Shown: positions 62,715-64,000 of the stretch, in pieces
Layout: each line of letters starts with the position of its first letter
Position numbering within the stretch: position 1 is the first letter of the stretch
Origin: UBA6120 sp964639215
GTDB taxonomy: Bacteria; Bacillota_I; Bacilli_A; RFN20; CAG-826
Assembly (NCBI GenBank): GCA_964639215.1
Contig: CAZXCV010000003.1
Coordinates: forward strand, 12,642-76,641
Direction: 5' to 3'
Length of the DNA: 64,000 bases
The notes under the pieces: generated by a model
Seen by the model: only the letters and a program-made list of their open reading frames with translations
The model's database searches: none
Told to the model about the DNA's origin: nothing
Position numbers and translations under genes: made by a program

Positions 62715-63082
62715 GGGGATGTACTGGTTTCGACAGAGTTGTGTCTGGCAGTAGGGGCAGCCGTGTGGCGACGTTAACGCCAACAACAATTAACTGGCAA
62801 CAGTCAATTATCATTCGCTGCGGCTTAATCGCACAACATACCGTCCCGCTTAACGGGCACAGCACGCTACCGATGGTTTCCGTCACTCACGCATCGAATT
62901 AGTGTCATAACAAGTGGCTAGGCATCTAGAATGACCGCTTCTAGATGAAGAAACCCCCCTAGGTCTCGCAAGCCGTTTGTTTGTCGGTATAAGACGGCAA
63001 GCTAAATTACATATCGTCTAAGCTGTAGGCGCTATTGTAGGACCGATTTTGGACCGGGGTTCGACTCCCCGCATCTCCACCA
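62715..63082 (+). ncRNA. ssrA: Transfer-messenger RNA (tmRNA)
   Basis: The 5' GGGGATG and 3' CATCTCC form the acceptor stem, ending in encoded CCA. The 5' block TACTGGTTTCGAC and 3' TTCGACTCCCCGCATCTCC are the tRNA-like domain. The tag frame resumes at GGC in AATTAACTGGC, the same context as in Bacillus subtilis (ATATAACTGGC), and runs 62796-62828: tag (A)GNSQLSFAAA, ending at TAA. It rescues stalled ribosomes and marks the product for proteolysis. It is about 368 bases long. A strong terminator follows. Confidence 0.97.
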
Positions 63083-63107
63083 AATTTCACCTATTCCGGA
63101 AATGGAC

Positions 63108-63158
63108 AAAAACCCGTATTCATCGCATTTATGCGGTATATAAAGATACGGGTTTTTA
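63108..63158 (+). terminator. Rho-independent terminator of ssrA
   Basis: Perfect 12-base arms AAAAACCCGTAT / ATACGGGTTTTT enclosing a second CGCAT/ATGCG hairpin. The converging helicase gene ends 230 bases further on. Confidence 0.9.
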
Positions 63159-63263
63159 TCATTATTGGACACTGAAAATGCCTGAAAAACCATAGTTTGA
63201 GAACAAAATGACTGAAAATCCAGCATTTGAATGTTTCTATAGTAAGTTTTCTCTAAAACTGAT

Positions 63264-63290
63264 GGAATAGAGGGAATAAAGGGAATGAAC
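63264..63290 (+). repeat. Short tandem repeat in the gap between ssrA and the helicase gene
   Basis: Three 9-base units GGAATAGAG, GGAATAAAG and GGAATGAAC. The surrounding gap (63083-63387) otherwise holds the ssrA terminator and AT-rich sequence; I see no other gene or attachment-site copy of the ssrA 3' end. Confidence 0.7.
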
Positions 63291-63387
63291 GCGAAAACAC
63301 CAAAAAAGTACAAATATGGAATTTCAGGGCTTTTTTTGAAAAAACACAAATTTCAAATAATACTTCAAATCAAGCAACCACAACAAG

Positions 63388-64000
63388 TTAACGGAGAATG
63401 CTTTCTAAGACCTCTTTAATAAATATATAGCGTCGTGAGTAATCATTCTTAATATGAATGATTTTTATGCCATTATCAGAGCATATCTGCGCTTTTAACT
63501 TATCACGGCCGATTACCTGGCGATCGAATTCGTGTTCTTCACCATCTATCTCGACCACGAGTACCAGACGTCGCTCTTTGCCAATCAATTCGAAGATGAC
63601 CATGTCAAATTCGGCTCGAAGCCCATAGTCAAACTTTTTTGGAGAAGTGAAAACGTCGAGAATTGACGCAACACGAACCTTATTTTCGACACTGTATTTG
63701 GTTCCCATTGACAGCAAATGATTTATTGTCTCAAGAAATTCCTGTTCTTTCTTTGTGTTATATTGTTTAAAATTTGCCCCATTGACATAGGCGAGTTGCT
63801 TCATTTCAGTAATTACTACTTCATTGCCTTTTGTTTCTACGTATTCTACTAACTCGGAAAAATCACTTTTAATGCTCGAACGGCGTTTGATTTCCTTTAT
63901 GTCCCCTACAAGAATAAATTTCTCTTTAGCTCTCGTTGTCCCTACATTTATTAATTCTTGATGGTTTTTCATCCACTCGAAGGATCGAGGATTGCTCGAG
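63388..64000 (-). CDS. SF1 helicase C-terminus fused to nuclease-like domain, 5' end off window
   Basis: The frame is open to base 64000, so the N-terminal helicase part is missing; the visible ATG at 63972 is internal. The first residues contain ELINVGTTRAKEKFILVGD, the motif V-VI region of UvrD/Upf1-type SF1 helicases (conserved TRAK). The following 150 residues hold EFDMVIFE and VVEIDGEEHEFDRQVIGRD-then-K, matching the Vsr/PD-(D/E)XK-like fold of DUF2726-class nuclease domains. Such helicase-nuclease fusions occur in phage-defence islands (family knowledge). It lies 230 bases past the ssrA terminator on the opposite strand. Confidence 0.8.
   Translation of the reverse strand, partial: SSNPRSFEWMKNHQELINVGTTRAKEKFILVGDIKEIKRRSSIKSDFSELVEYVETKGNEVVITEMKQLAYVNGANFKQYNTKKEQEFLETINHLLSMGTKYSVENKVRVASILDVFTSPKKFDYGLRAEFDMVIFELIGKERRLVLVVEIDGEEHEFDRQVIGRDKLKAQICSDNGIKIIHIKNDYSRRYIFIKEVLESILR

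Noticed and set aside
63032..63349. 105-residue minus-strand open frame ending in WWRCGESNPGP
   Set aside because: It is antisense to the tmRNA 3' end; such GESNPGP peptides are known artefacts of tRNA-like T-arm complements, and the frame also crosses the terminator and tandem repeat.
63083..63387. Attachment-site duplicate of the ssrA 3' end
   Set aside because: No second copy of the GTTCGACTCCCCGCATCTCC segment is present within the window.

Overview
The window is a low-to-moderate GC Bacillota-type chromosome segment centred on the replication origin. TGA is used as a stop, for example in several ATGA gene overlaps, and Trp is TGG, so the code is the standard bacterial one and the code-4 mycoplasmas are excluded. 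Gene order (gyrA-gyrB-recF-yaaA-dnaN-dnaA / rpmH-rnpA-yidC-jag-mnmE, then tatD-rnmV-ksgA-ispE-glmU, pth-mfd-rqcP-tilS-ftsH-dusB-lysS, rpsF-ssb-rpsR-gdpP-rplI-dnaB) is classic Bacilli. Sporulation genes that interrupt these clusters in Bacillus are absent and the SRP RNA is of the short 4.5S type. My inference is a non-sporulating, small-genome lineage near Erysipelotrichia or the Acholeplasma/Izemoplasma/Haloplasma group; the exact taxon cannot be settled from the sequence alone.

Left arm (1-16.9 kb, almost all minus strand, running away from oriC): a truncated TetR regulator, psuG, a MacB/FtsX-type ABC transporter, a lipoprotein, tadA, the SRP RNA, a deoxyinosine-DNA glycosylase, serS, a glycosyltransferase, gyrA, gyrB, recF, an S4-domain protein, dnaN (its 3' end is masked by a 15-N gap) and dnaA. 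oriC lies between dnaA and rpmH, with a cluster of DnaA-box-like 9-mers; one perfect box sits in the dnaA-dnaN spacer.

Right arm (17-64 kb, mostly plus strand): RNA processing and membrane insertion (rnpA, yidC, jag), tRNA/rRNA modification (mnmE, rnmV, ksgA, dusB, tilS, rlmH), isoprenoid and envelope precursors (ispE, glmU, a DUF368/PopT transporter plus a PAP2 phosphatase), translation and ribosome rescue (pth, rqcP, lysS, rpsF, rpsR, rplI, tmRNA), DNA repair and replication (mfd, ssb, dnaB), proteolysis (ftsH) and c-di-AMP turnover (gdpP). Inversely oriented cassettes interrupt this: ppdK, a TetR-controlled heterodimeric ABC exporter, a VOC dioxygenase in the place where hpt is usually found, and a HAD phosphatase. 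The segment 57-62.6 kb is accessory, with an ATP-grasp ligase, membrane and lipoproteins, and a large membrane-anchored surface protein.

The most unusual stretch is the 576-base gene-free interval between rpsR and gdpP (50763-51338). It holds two near-identical copies of a structured leader-plus-terminator element that flank a separate, strongly folded RNA-like segment of about 140 bases, followed by a third terminator. I do not recognise this as a known RNA family. At the right edge, just past ssrA, begins a fused SF1 helicase/nuclease gene of the kind found in defence islands; its 5' part lies outside the window.
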